From: Verticillium longisporum
Taxonomy: Eukaryota > Ascomycota > Sordariomycetes > Glomerellales > Plectosphaerellaceae
Length of the DNA: 64,000 nucleotides
Reading direction: 5' to 3'
Assembly: GCA_019188255.1 (NCBI GenBank)
Contig: JAETXT010000003.1
Coordinates: forward strand, 2,728,001 to 2,792,000
This document shows positions 46,793 to 58,727 of this stretch, piece by piece. A program made the translations under genes and the position numbers. Position 1 is the first letter of the stretch. Every line of letters starts with the position of its first letter. The notes under the pieces were generated by a model. It was not told where the DNA came from and searched no databases. It worked only from the letters and a program-made list of their open reading frames with translations.

Positions 46793-47382
46793 GATGGCTA
46801 TGTGTGCTGAGGAGTGGTGGCCTTGTGTGTCGCGCAGGCAGCCATGCTGGGTTCGACAGCTGAAAGAACCGTTGTTGTGGCTCGCGATAACATGCGCCGG
46901 GCTTGCCAGTTGCGACGTGGATGTCTTTGCGTCAAGCTCCAGCATCAGCACCAGTGCCCGCTGACAGGGTCATCGTCATCCTGGGACCTAGCGGGGCCTG
47001 GTGGACCCACTGCTGGAGCCGCAGGGGCCACCTGCCTGCACCTGCCCTTGTCATTCTTCAGGCACGCCTGCCTCTGGCTGTTGGGCAGGTGCGACACCTG
47101 GCGGGTTGGACTGGTGGAGACTGACAGATGTATGATACTATCATCTCACCGTCACTTCTTTTTTGCTTTCAGAAGCCACCGCAATCACAGTACATCCTGC
47201 TTCATATACAAATCCTTCAGGCTTTCATCCACGGTTGATCTCAAAACAACAAGCAGCCCAAATACTCCCAGGCTGCTGGAGATATCCCTGCTGCTCCTGT
47301 AACTTGGAGACGAGGATAATTTTCTCATGCGAACCAATCACGATACATCCAAACCACGACACACCATATACCGCTGCCTACC
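46793..47382. promoter_or_regulatory. Divergent promoter region RAV2 / POP7
   Basis: These 590 bp separate two divergent starts. No TATA box or further gene is evident. Confidence 0.5.
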
Positions 47383-47963
47383 ATGGCGCCAAACCTACCA
47401 GAATCTGGCCGCAAGACGGCCAACACCATCCAGCTGCCTTACCGTCATGAAAAGCTGCCACGACTCGCCGAAGGTAAGCAAGCTGCCTTGACTGGAGACC
47501 CTTGACATGACTGACCTCTCCAGGCTCCAAGATCCAAAAGCGTGCGATTCCCCGCCGCCAACAACCGGCCTCGTCCAATGAGCGCCTCATCTATGTTTCG
47601 TCATCGACACCGTTCATGTCCGTCGTCAAACGTGTGCGGAAGCAACTTGATCGATCGCTTCAAGGCCGGGCTCCATCAACCAAGAAACTGAGTCTTGCCC
47701 AACGTGTCAATCTCCTGAATCGAGACACCAGCACCGTGGGCGAAAGCAATTGCGAGGTGTTGGTACTGGGCACAGGAAAGGCTATTGAGAAGACGTTGAG
47801 CGTGGCCAGCTGGTTCGAACAACAGCCAGACTGTCAGGTACAAGTGAGGACACGGACAGTCGCCACCGTGGATGATGTTGTGATTGAGGGTGATGAGTTT
47901 GGAGGAGACGAGAGCCGAGTACGCAAAGTGAGCTGCCTGGAGGCTGCCATCACACTGAAATGA
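47383..47963 (+). CDS. POP7: RNase P / RNase MRP subunit Pop7 (Rpp20, Alba-like)
   Basis: Two exons, 47383-47473 and 47524-47963, joined by a 50-bp intron (donor GTAAGC, CTGACC branch, CCAG acceptor), give 176 residues. A basic N-terminal arm (IQKRAIPRRQQ) leads into the Alba-like core: RLIYVSSSTPFMSVVKRVRKQL, a spacer with AQRVNLL, then VLVLGTGKAIEKTLSVASWF. The end (VATVDDVVIEGDEFGG, then ESRVRKVSCLEAAITLK) matches fungal Pop7. The protein pairs with Pop6 on the P3 RNA stem of RNase P and RNase MRP, acting in tRNA 5' maturation and rRNA processing. A possible extra intron lies just after the stop codon. Confidence 0.85.
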
Positions 47964-48238
47964 GAGAAGAAACGCAAAATGATGTCAACGACCACCATGG
48001 TAAGCAGGTTCTCACCCATCTGCATAATTGTGCCTAATGCTTATTCTATTGACAGATACCCTACTCTGATGACCCCGCGAGGGGCCCGCGATGGTAGTAA
48101 GAGCCGCGGAGCCCTGTCGCACTACGTTCAGACTTTATATCTCGTCCTTCGGACCAGAAAATTTACCACTTGATTCCTCGACGCTACCCCATAGTCAGTG
48201 GCATATGCCGTTCACCGGCTCCGTATCTTCTCATATTC

Positions 48239-51013
48239 TCATCGCTCGCCACTATATGATGACTCAGTACTGATGCTTACTCGTCTGCGACTGAAGAGCC
48301 CCTTGCTGGTCGGTTTCCTCGTTGGTTCTCGCCCCTCCTTCAACGAGTTTGGGTCGACATGCGATGCTGGAAATACACCGTACTTGCCCTTGTTGTTCGT
48401 TCCCGACCAACACCAGTGATCCTGGTATACCCCTATATCCTTACAGTCAGCATGCCTGTCGAACACGTGTCCATTGGATTCCACTTACAGCCGACGTTCT
48501 GAATAACATCCCCCTTTTCAAGGGGTAACCAGCCAGTTCGTGCGCCATCCTTTGGATTCCACTTCCACCGAGCGGTAACGGAAATCCTGCTATTCGCATT
48601 CAAAGAAACCTCGTTTTGTTTCGGGCCTTCGATTTCAACCATTTTTGACGGAAACGCCTTTTTTTCGCCATCATGCCACCCTTTACACCACTTTCCACCC
48701 CATTCCTCGGGGAACTCAACCCCCACAATCTGGGCGCCGATCAAGAACTTGAGCACATCGTCGGTTCCGTCTGGTGCTACTGGCGCTACCTCACCATAAC
48801 GCTTCACGTTACTCTTGATCGCCGTGGCGGTTGGCAACATGATTAATGCCGTCTCTGGTGCTGGGCTTGGTGCCGGCGGATCTGGAAAGTGCAGGTCGTA
48901 GTCCTCCTCGAGCTCGTGGCCTGCCTCCACCTTTCCGTACAGTACGGTCACTCCCGGAATCTCAGGCAAAGGTTGTGGATGCTGCGACAGATGGCGAAGG
49001 AGCTGTTCCTGGGAGACAAAGGCTGTGGCGTCACCGTGTCTCACGGTGTGTCCAGCCTGTGTACAAAAGAGGCAGGCATATCTGACTTCGGTAAGGTTCT
49101 TGGTCGTCATGTGCGACTTGAACATGAAGCGAAGCCGATAAACAACATTGAATTTCATAAAGTTTGCACGAGCTGCAGTATAATCAGTAAAAGGCCCTTA
49201 TTATAACATCAATGACCAGCTTACAGTCTCTCTCCAGATCGCGTGTCATCTCACTGTATACGAGATAGAACTCGCAGCTGGTGCAGCGGCCGACTGCAAC
49301 AAGCTGGCCCTACATCGTAGCTTGTCAGCTACACCGAGCTTGAGAGCCAGGCATATCGGAGAACTCACATATATGGAAGCCTGTTTCATGCCGCGTGCAT
49401 GCTCGCTCTTCTTGAATAGCTCGGCGCCATCGCAAAATCCTTTGAGCTGGTGGAACGAGCTCTTTGGTCCAATCTGACACGCTGTCTCTCTTGCGCCCGT
49501 CGAGATGGTACGAATCTGCGTCCCACTTGTTTCTGACCTCACTGTTCTTGTCTCGTCCGCAAGCATCAAGCCATCGTCATGCTCGGACAAGGGCGGAAGC
49601 ATCAGCGGTGCCATGTGATCGCTTTCTGAGTAAAAGGTTCCGTGCGAGGCGCCTCGGGGTTCATTGTTGGGATTGATATGCGGGGAGGGCCCAGCAGACG
49701 ATGTGTTCGGTTCTGAGAAGAGAGATGTCCGGTTCGTCGTCGAAGGACTGGTGGGGTCGAAGACAGAGTTTGCAGACGTATACCCAGTATTGTCTACAGA
49801 CGAGCCATAAGTATAGCCATTGCGATACGTTCGGCTGTGGATCACCGGAGGCTCAACATTAACGCGCGTCGCAGCCTTGGCCATGCCGGCGTGCTCAGGG
49901 GGTCTGTCACCCGCGATGTAACGGCGTACGCCCGGGTGCGGCTCACTCGTCTGGTCAGTCACCCATTCCGATATCCGGGGCGAGGATGACGGGGCGGGAG
50001 GAGACAGTCTCCGAGGTTCGGAAACAATACGAACGCGGTCTAATTCGTCACCGAGGACATCGAGGCCGGATGACTTGCCGTCAGCTCGCAACACCTGGGC
50101 CATGGGCGACCTTTGAGCTTGCTGCGGTGGAGGGTGGTGTTGAGTAGCTGGCTCGTTCTGCTGCCTCGTGGATACGGCTGTAGTCCACGAGTCGACCCTT
50201 CGAAGCGGCATCGCCTGGGAGTCTGCTGCTTGGACAGATGATGCGCGGGAGCTGGTGGTCCCGGCGCGTTGCAGCCCTGACGTACGTCGCTGCTGACGGG
50301 TTCCGCTTGAATTGCGATGCCTCGTGTTGCCATTGGCAGATCCTTCGTCCTGTGTACTCCCAGGTAGAGGCGGAGGAGGGAATTGCGATATGTTCTGGAA
50401 GCCATCTGCCGGAGAGTCGACCGCTCCTCCGCGAGTTGTGGGCCGCGAACTCGCTCGGGTGCCCGATCTTGAGGGCGGGAGGGGCGGCAGGGGTGGAAAT
50501 GTGTGGATTGGTGATTTCGGTGTTGGAGGGGTTGGTACTGGCGCTTCGACCTTTAAGCGTTTGACAATGTTCAAGGCATCAAGCGCGAATAATTTCGTAG
50601 CCGCCTGCAGCTCTACAAACTTGTCGAGATCGAACGAATCGAGCTCGATGTAGTCCTCAAAGTCATACAACAGATCCTCCAGGACGCGCCGCTTCTCTGC
50701 GATGTCATCTTTGCGCGGTCAGCTTCTTGTGGGCATCTCGACAGTTAAGAAACTGCGAGCAAGACTCACCACTGTCACGAATGGCGTCCTTGAAAGCGTC
50801 ACCGAATTTGTCAACGTGGGCGTCCCAGATCGGCTGCAGCCTCTTCAAGGCGCGGTCCCCTTCTTTGACGAGGGCTCGAGCGGCGCGAGCCATCTGGGTC
50901 GCCATTTGGGGGTCGTCATCTTCGGCGGCCTGAGCGTTGGTCACGGCATCTTGACCTCGTTCGACCACCTCTTTGAAGGGAGTGATGATCAGCTCTTCCA
51001 CGTCGACAGCCAT
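48239..51013 (-). CDS. Large cytoplasmic SH3-domain protein, conserved in filamentous fungi
   Basis: Five exons (51013-50770, 50708-49369, 49309-49225, 49172-48489, 48432-48239) give 848 residues, and all junctions keep phase. The N-terminal ~130 residues (MAVDVEELIITPFKEVVERG, then DVDKFGDAF-like and LLYDFEDYIELDSFD) are helical. A long disordered Pro/Ser/Thr-rich region follows (about 135-460). A conserved Cys-containing block comes next: LKGFCDGAELFKKSEHARGM, GQLVAVGRCTSCEFYLVYSEM, then RYACLFCTQAGHTVRHGDATAF and LLRHLSQHPQPLP. The CxxC and HxxH spacing suggests a zinc-binding fold. The C-terminus is an SH3 domain (ISVTARWKW, GWLPLEKGDVIQNVGWVY, WCWSGTNNKGKYGVFPASHV). Such proteins occur widely in Pezizomycotina without an assigned job; an adaptor role is inferred. 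The first intron uses an AAG acceptor. Confidence 0.8.
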
Positions 51014-52730
51014 TTCCGCGTCTGGCCTTGGTTACGAGGGCTCGACTTGTGTCATCGACTGGCCTCGAGGGGGTTCGTGCGCGCGCGTGTCGATCTAGCA
51101 GCTCTTGTTGCTGGAGCTTTACAGAAAGTTCGATTGGGGAAAGCTCCTGGACGTAAAGAAAAGCAAAAATGCCTGGCTTCGACTGAGTCCAGCGCCGGTT
51201 CAAGGGCCCGGTGATGGTGGGACGTCCCAAGCTCTTGGACCGAGGGGGATCGCCGCGGGGCAGCACCACATTTTGTTCCAGCTTGCCCATCTCGTCAGGC
51301 CCTTCGCTCCCCTCCCCTCCAGCCTGCGTCGACAATTGGCGGAGCGCGGCGCCTTGGATACGGGATGGGGGGTGATGATGCCGTGCTGTCCAGCACGTCT
51401 CGCCCTCACGTGGAAAGGGGGGCGGATGCACTTCCGCGATCAATGTCGTCGGGGGTCGTGGGCCAGCCGCTGGAGCACGTGGGGGTGTTAGCGGCCCCCG
51501 CCAAGACGTTTGAAGAAGGACCCCTGGATTACGCTGTGCAGGGCGTTGGCGCTCTTGGATTGGGGATCCGGTCCTGCAGGCAACGGTTTATGTGTCCGAT
51601 GGGAGTAACTTTTGGCAAGTCGGCACGGCTGGTGTTTCGTGTGTGCCTTGTTGCGCCATGTCGTTGAGGCGTGGGCTTGGGTGGTGGTTGTGGTGGTGTT
51701 TATGGCATGGAGCTCAGTGCGTAACAAGCCCTCGGGCGCCCACGCTTGGGAGGTGGTCAATGAGCGGCACCTACGTCAGGAAAAGGAATTGCTCGCATGC
51801 AGCTGGGTTCTAGATCATTGAGATCTGAGACCCGGTGGATTAGCCATACTGTTGCCTCTTTCAGCTATCCCTGGCTCGGGGCCATTCCCTGCTGGGGGCA
51901 TGGTATCGTGGGGTCCCGCAAGGTCCTGATCAGGTGTTTCTAGCCGATGCCTGCTCTCTTCCCCGTGTGGATATCACGATGGGTTCCTTCGAGAGACTGG
52001 ACATGGGTGAGCACGTGGTCATGGCGGAGTGTCGCCACGACAAGTGGTGATAGGGTTATGGGGGTGGCATGCCCGACGCTACTGACGCCTTGCCCTGGTG
52101 TCGTCTTGATTTGTCCATATTGTTCTATCGCCATGGCAGTGTGGGACACGGGGTCCTCAGCTATGCCTATTTTCAGCGACCCTGAGTGTTGTGTGCATCC
52201 TTTGTCCTCCGTGATGCATGAAAGAGCCTTCATCTAGCTTGTCGGCAAGTGCTTGACCTTCCGCTTCTGGTCGCTCTCGACTATCTTCTATCAATGGACG
52301 AAGATCAAAACTAAAAACGAAAGCCGGGACTTCAAGCTATCTAGCTTGAAGCACTATGAAATGCCCTGGCCCCCAAAACTGATCGATATCTCACGATGTG
52401 TATCGAAACTAGGTACTCCGAATCGTTCTGAGCGGCATGGAGTAATCATGCAACCGTGCATTCGTCAAATCATCTCAGTGCTCAAATTACATATTGAGTA
52501 CAGAATGGATGACCCCATGACACTTCACATTACAGTATGCAAGATCCAAAGATATGTGTAAGCCTGCTCAAGGGATTCGGCAATTCACAGTAAGTAAGTA
52601 TGCAAAGACCCCGCTGGCTACGTGACGCATGGCATGATGCTTTTTAGGTTGGTGTACATGTGATGCCGTTTCCCCCCTTTCCCATCTTCAACGATTCCGT
52701 CTATTTCTCATACACTCGGGCCTCTCCTGT
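51014..52730. other. Intergenic 1.7 kb between SH3-protein gene and FUM1
   Basis: This is the promoter side of the SH3-protein gene and the 3' flank of FUM1. No coding exon is supported. Confidence 0.5.
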
Positions 52731-53232
52731 TCACTCCTCCATTTTTTTGCTCTCTCTCTCTCTCTCTCTCTCTTGCTTGTACTCCGCGGGGCCGACCATG
52801 AGCTCGGGCTTCACCAGCGTGTCAAACTCCTCCTCGGTCAGGGCGTTGAGCTCCATGGCGCTCTCCTTGAGGGTGAGGCCCTTCTTGTGGGCGTTCTTGG
52901 CAACCTTGCTGGCCATGTCGTATCCGATCTTGGGGTTCAGGCAGGTGACGAGCATGAGGCTGGGTATAGGTTAGCTGGTGTCTGGAACAACAAGAGATGA
53001 AACGGAAGGGACGTACGACTCCTGCATGATGCTGGCAATCTTCTGCTCGTTGGCGGCCAGGCCGACGACGAGGTTCTTCTCAAACGAGCGCATGCCGTCG
53101 CTGAGGATGCGGACGCTGTGCAGCAGGTTGCGGATGACGAGGGGCTTGTAGACGTTGAGCTCGAACTGGCCGTTCATGCCGCCAATGGTGGTGGCGACGT
53201 GGTTGCCCATGACCTGGGCGCAGACCATGGTG

Positions 53233-53273
<41 letters not shown>

Positions 53274-54359
53274 GCTGCTGCCGGGCTCGTTCTCGGGCAG
53301 GTTGAGCTCGCCGAGGCCGCAGCGGGGTCCGCTGCCGAGGTAGCGGATGTCCTGGGCGATCTTGCTGAGGGAGCCGGCGAGGGTGTTGAGCGAGCCGTGG
53401 GCCTGGACGATGGCGTCGTGGGCGGCGAGGGCCTCGAACTTGTTGGGCGCCGTCTTGAACTCGGTGCCCGTCATCTTGGAGACCTCCTCGGCGATGCCCT
53501 CGGCGAAGCCCTTGAAGGTGTTGATGCCGGTGCCGACGGCGGTGCCGCCCTGGGCGAGCAGGCGCAGGTCGGGCAGCGAGGACTGGACGCGGGCGATGCC
53601 GGCGTCGAGCTGCGCGACGTAGCCGGAGAACTCCTGGGCGAGGGTCAGGGGCGTGGCGTCCTGGAGGTGGGTGCGGCCAATCTTGATGATCTTCTTGGCC
53701 TCAAAGTCGTCGACCTTGACCTGCAGGGCGTCGCGCAGGCTCTGGATGGCCGGGATGAGCTCCGACTCCATCTCGAGAACGGCGGCAATGTGCATGACGG
53801 TGGGGAAGGTGTCGTTGGACGAGGCGCTGCGGTTGACGTGGTCGTTGGGGTGGACTGGCTTCTTGGAACCCATCTCGCCGCCGAGGATCTCGATGGCGCG
53901 GTTCGAGATGACCTCGTTGGCGTTCATGTTGGACTGGGTGCCGGAGCCCGTCTGCCAGACGACGAGGGGGAAGTGGTCGAGCAGCTTGCCCTCGGCGACC
54001 TCGGCGGCGGCCTGCTGGATGGCCTTGCCAATCGTCTCGTCGAGGCCGTAGCGCATGTTGACGGTGGCGGCGGCGCCCTTGAGGATGCCAAAGGCCTTGA
54101 TGATGGGCGGCGGCATGCGGTCCTGGGGCTGGTTGATCTTGAAGTTCTCCAGGGACCTCTCGGTCTGGGCGCCCCAATACCTGTCGGCGGGGACCTGGAG
54201 GGCGCCAAAGGCATCTGTTTCGGTTCGTGTGGAGGAGGACATCTTGACGATGGTCGTGTGCAGCTTTCGTGTGGTGCAGACTTGCAATCTGGAGGTGTTT
54301 GCGGCGGCGCGGGCAAAGGCGTACGGTCCTGGGACGGCGGCGTGCTTAAGGACGTTCAT
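52731..54359 (-). CDS. FUM1: Fumarate hydratase (class II fumarase)
   Basis: Two exons, 54359-53017 and 52959-52731, joined by a 57-bp intron (donor GTACGT), give 523 residues. An upstream in-frame ATG at 54422 is possible, but 54359 is preferred because a TATA box lies at 54446-54451 and the protein then opens with a typical presequence ([19 protein letters not shown]). Met40 starts the mature-like [13 protein letters not shown] and could give a cytosolic form. Class II signatures are clear: [40 protein letters not shown] and [21 protein letters not shown]. Fumarase interconverts fumarate and malate in the TCA cycle. The C-terminus is odd: after VGPAEYKQ it reads alternating Glu/Arg from a (CT)12 microsatellite on the plus strand, then SKKMEE. 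Confidence 0.96.
52750..52773 (+). repeat. (CT)12 microsatellite inside the FUM1 coding end
   Basis: Twelve CT units lie within the last 45 bp of the fumarase coding region and encode the alternating Arg/Glu tail. A run of seven T residues (52742-52748) follows closely. Confidence 0.9.
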
Positions 54360-55313
54360 AGTGACCAGCCGAGCGGGGTGCGCGCAAGCGGAGAGGGATC
54401 GATTGGCTGGTGGATGGAGCAAAGCAAGCCGAGGATGCAGGCGAGTTTATAGGGAGGGGAATGCTGTCGGAGTGCTGTCGGAGTTGATGGTTTATTTTGC
54501 TGTCGCTCCGGCTGCTACACCCAACAAATGTTCGTCGACCCGGGCACACCCGGGCCATGTTGAGCTACGTACCCAGGGACGAGGACGAGGCAGCTGTGGG
54601 GCGGCTGGTATCAGCCTCAAGACCCAAGATGCCCCACGATGGATGCAATGTGGCTGATGAACTGGTCGGTACTTGGAAACGGGAATTCTCCGAACCCTCC
54701 ATGACAACATGTCGATTCCATGGCGAGTCTTTATATAAGGAGTGGCAGATAGGGTGGCTTTTCATCGGGCTTCTCAGTTCTGCCTGTTAGTAACCAGGAT
54801 CTGGACTAACCCATAACTGATCCGGTGCCAGCCATGACCTGATCATACCAATCTTGTACCCCCATCCATCACTTCTGTCGTGTCATACCTTTCGCTTTGA
54901 CTGGCTACACCTCAAGCGTCATTCCTTGGCTCACACTTACCGTGTTAATCGTATTTTGAGATTTTTTTGTCTCAAGGATACAGACACGAAATGGAGCCCG
55001 ATTTTTGTGAGGACATGAACACGGGAAAGCGTACATGAGACATGGCGGCGGAAGGTTTGCGTTTGACATGCATGCCTCAACGGCAGCTACGACCGACGAT
55101 CGTGCGGAGAAGCAGCACCTCCAAACAACCCATTCATGCCATCTCCTGCCGGATCGCTCAACTCAAATTTGAATACATAGAAACAACAACACGAACTACT
55201 TTCGCAGCTTCAGCCTGACCGCGTTTCATGTTCTCTACTCGGGATATTCAATCGCCTGCCAGACATTGCCGACTGGTCACCAAAGTCGCAACCAGTCCCA
55301 TCACGTCATCACC
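54360..55313. promoter_or_regulatory. Divergent promoter region FUM1 / GH2
   Basis: This 954-bp interval separates divergent starts. On the minus strand a TATAAA (54446-54451) lies about 90 bp upstream of the FUM1 start. On the plus strand a TATATAAG occurs near 54732-54739 but is almost 580 bp from the GH2 start, too far to assign. Confidence 0.5.
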
Positions 55314-57544
55314 ATGCACCTCACGCCTTGCCTCGTAGTCTCTGTCCTGGGGTTAGCCAGCTTCACCCAACGGTCCTTCGCCCAAGATGCACGCAAACCA
55401 ATCCCTTACAAGATCCAAAAGCCACCCCTCGACACGCCTTGGACCTACAAAGTTGGAACAGACCCATGGCCCGAGCACCCCCGCCCGCAGCTTGTCCGCG
55501 ACGCCTGGCAGAGCCTGAACGGAATCTGGACGTACCAGCCGGCAGAGGAGAAGAAGGGCGTCAAGTTTCTCCCGGGAAGTCCTCTTGAGCGCGAGGTCCT
55601 CATACCGTCGTGCATCGAGAGCGGCCTGTCCGGATTGCAAGAATTGAACGTCACGCGGATGTGGTTCGCAACTACATTTGAGGTCCCTGCAGATTGGGAA
55701 AGGCAGATTGTCATGCTTCACTTTGAAGCTGTAGACTATGAGGCCAAGGTTTTTGTCAACGGTGAAAGTGTTGGCTCCCATGTCGGAGGATATTCACGCT
55801 TTAGTCTTGATGTCACTCGACATCTGCGGCGTGAGGGGGCGAACGACTTGTAAGCAAGGCATATGACAAGAACCTGTGATCTGAGGGCTCTGCCATGCTG
55901 ACGTGTCCACAGACTTGTTTACGTTTATGACCCTACAGACGTGAAACCGCATGTCATCCCCGTCGGCAAGCAATCCAAAAATCCGCGGCATATCTGGTAC
56001 AGGCCCTGCTCGGGCATCTGGCAGCAAGTCTGGGTCGAGAGCGTGCCGGTGAACCACATTACACAACTGGATATTGAAGCAAAGATGGATGGCAAATGTT
56101 GGTCCATAGCTTCCTAGGCCTAGCTGGGCCAAAGAAAACTGACATGCAACAGTGGTGGTCTTTGCCTACAATTCGCAAGCGCAGATATCCCCGCATGTCG
56201 AGTTGTCTGTCTACGATGCCGACGGCAAGCTTGTGGTAAAGGGCTCGGGCCAATCCAATAGTTCCTTCGAAGTCCAGGTCAAGAGCCCTCGCCTGTGGTC
56301 TCCTTCTCACCCGGTGCTGTACCGGCTTTCTCTCACAATGGGCAGTGACCAGATTTTCAGCTATGCTGGATTTCGCAGCATCTCAACAGGTGTAGTTGAT
56401 GGAATCCCCCGACCTCTCCTGAATGGCGAATTCATCTTCCAATTTGGAACCCTGGACCAAGGATACTGGCCAGATGGCCTCTACCCGCCGCCAAGCCGCG
56501 ACGCCCTCATTTATGACCTGCGTGTGCTCAAAAGCCTCGGATTTAATATGCTGCGCAAGCATGTAAGCCATGCCAAGCCGCACCACAATTCACAGAGCCC
56601 CGCCTAAACTTAGTATCCTGCAGATCAAGATTGAGCCTGATTTGTTCTATCACGCCTGTGACGAATTGGGGTTGATGGTGGTGCAAGACATGCCAAGCTT
56701 GCCGCCAGACGATGCAGGCACGGGTCATCCGGATGCTGCGCAGCAGGAAGAATACCAACGCCAGATAGAGACCATTGTTCAGCAACACAAGAATTTTCCC
56801 TCCATTGTCACATGGGTAAGCAACAACGAACACTGAAGATGTGCGAGGAAAGCTGATGACGCGGTGTTCTAAAGGTCATCTATAACGAGGGCTGGGGGCA
56901 GCTGCGGTCTCCTCCATGGCCGGAGGAGAAGCTGGTTGATGTCATACGCGGGCTCGACCCAACAAGGCTCATTGATGCCGTGAGCGGATGGTTTGATCAC
57001 GGATTCGGTGATTTCGCGGTGAGTTTTCGTTTCGCCTGATGTTTGCGTATCTCGTCGAGTCTCGTGCTAATCCTGTCAGGACAACCATCATTACACAGGC
57101 CCCCAGTGTGGCGTACCACCTTACGACACCCGCCGCGTCTCCTTACAGGGCGAGTTCGGCGGCATCGGACACAATGTCTCGATCGAGCAGTGAGTTCCAC
57201 CCTACCCCGCGTCTTGTTTCGAGGAAAAGCCCTGGATATACTGACATGACCCCAGTCTGTGGGACGTCAAGCAGGCCATAGACGGCATTGATGAAACGTA
57301 CGAAATTGTGAAGGATCTCAAGGCCTACAACCAACGATCAGGCGACCTGCTTCATGAGCTCCAGCAGCAGATTGAGCGGTATGCCTGCAGCGGCGGAGTC
57401 TGGACTCAGACGACCGACGTCGAGGGCGAGGTCAACGGGCTGCTGACTTATGATCGACGCATTTTACGACCGAACATAGGGCAGTGGCGGAATGATATCG
57501 CGGCTTTGTATGAGGCTGCGAGGGCAAGGCTTGGAAGGATGTGA
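55314..57544 (+). CDS. Secreted glycoside hydrolase family 2 enzyme
   Basis: Seven exons (55314-55849, 55913-56097, 56153-56562, 56624-56815, 56875-57018, 57080-57189, 57256-57544) give 621 residues. A signal peptide ends near QRSFAQ. The sugar-binding jelly-roll domain includes WQSLNGIWTYQPA and ESGLSGLQ, then MWFATTFEVP and KVFVNGESVGSHVGGYSRF. An immunoglobulin-like domain follows with SPRLWSPSHPVLYRL. The catalytic TIM barrel has LVLKS-type LRVLKSLGFNMLRKH, the acid/base in IYNEGWG (Glu446) and the probable nucleophile in QGEFGG (Glu514). This is a GH2 enzyme of the beta-galactosidase/glucuronidase/mannosidase group; the exact sugar cannot be fixed from sequence. It is short of the extra C-terminal domains of LacZ. 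The fifth exon uses an AAAG acceptor. It leads a same-strand group with a regulator and a tannase. Confidence 0.88.
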
Positions 57545-58727
57545 TTCACTGGTCATTGAGTGATCACGGTACCTAGAAAGAAGAATGCTTGTTCGTAATC
57601 TTATCCGTCTCAAGCAATCTGTGAGTGGCACAGCTCTACTCCGATCCCGGCAGGGATAGTAAAAAACCCACATGTCATGCGAGTGAGAACAGGTTGCGGC
57701 TCAACAACAATGCAGAGAAAAAAAGTAGATGAGGCTAGACGGAAAATTGCCTGGGGGATGACGACGCGAGCAAAGATAGCTTGAAGCGGCTGAGATGGGA
57801 TGACTCTCTACTGCTACTGATGTTTGGTGCGTGTACGTATGCCGCGCGTACCTACCTTTCCCCACGCGACATGGCGGTGGCTCATCAAGTTGCAGTGCAA
57901 CCCATAAGCATAAGACAAAGACGGGACTAGCCAGAGAAACGTTGACAAGGTCATAGCTCCTTGCATTGATGGTCCGGGGCACCTTACCCAGGTGAGGTAG
58001 CACATTCACATCTCATCTTGAAGGTTGGAGAGGGAGTCGTCACAGGGGTTTGCCGATTACGTTGCCGCAGCGCAGGAGGGGAGCAGCGGCAGGGGCCTGT
58101 GCAGGCTCCTCTTTACTGCTTTCGAGGGTTGACAGAGGTTCGTTCGGGGGCCTGTCGGAGCCCGTCGGGGCCTGGGAAGGGGCCTGTGGATGTGCTGTGG
58201 AGACGAATTGCCGGGTGTCCTCGTCGTCGATTGGCTCGCATCTGCCCCACCGGTTTGCAGATTAAACGTCGTCCGTCACTGCCGCGAGGCCTTTGGCTTT
58301 GGGGGGGAGAGCGCGACGCAAGCCCTGCCTCCTGCCTTCGGACTACCTAACCTTACCTTGCCGGAGCAGACCTTGACTCTTGACTCTCATTGACCAAGGG
58401 GCATCGAACATGAAGGCCATAGTATCCTCTTTATCCCCTTCTCCGTCGCCTTGGCTCGACTCGACTCGAGTTCGGACTTCTGGATGAAAAACTATCCGTT
58501 GCTGATCGACTGCCGGTCCCAATCACATCGCCTCTTTTCTTATTACCTTCCTGACCTGTACACAGCGCGCGCGCAGTGGTCTCCGCCTCCCCCGTCCCTC
58601 CTTCGACTGACCACCGTAAGGCATTCTCGATTCACGACGACTTGGTGTGCCCTGATTCCCCCGCCGCGTCTTGGAGACTTTCCGAGTGCCGAGCCATCCA
58701 TCGGGCCAACCCCACATACACTCGGCC
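57545..58727. other. Intergenic region upstream of the Zn2Cys6 regulator
   Basis: The 1.2-kb stretch holds the 3' flank of the GH2 gene and the promoter of the regulator gene. No gene is supported. Confidence 0.5.

Noticed and set aside
53118..54452. 444-codon frame opposite FUM1
   Set aside because: Antisense shadow of the fumarase exon; Gly/Asp/Val-rich with no homology features.
54732..54739. TATATAAG on the plus strand between FUM1 and GH2
   Set aside because: It is almost 580 bp from the GH2 start and no gene begins within the usual distance, so no promoter is called.
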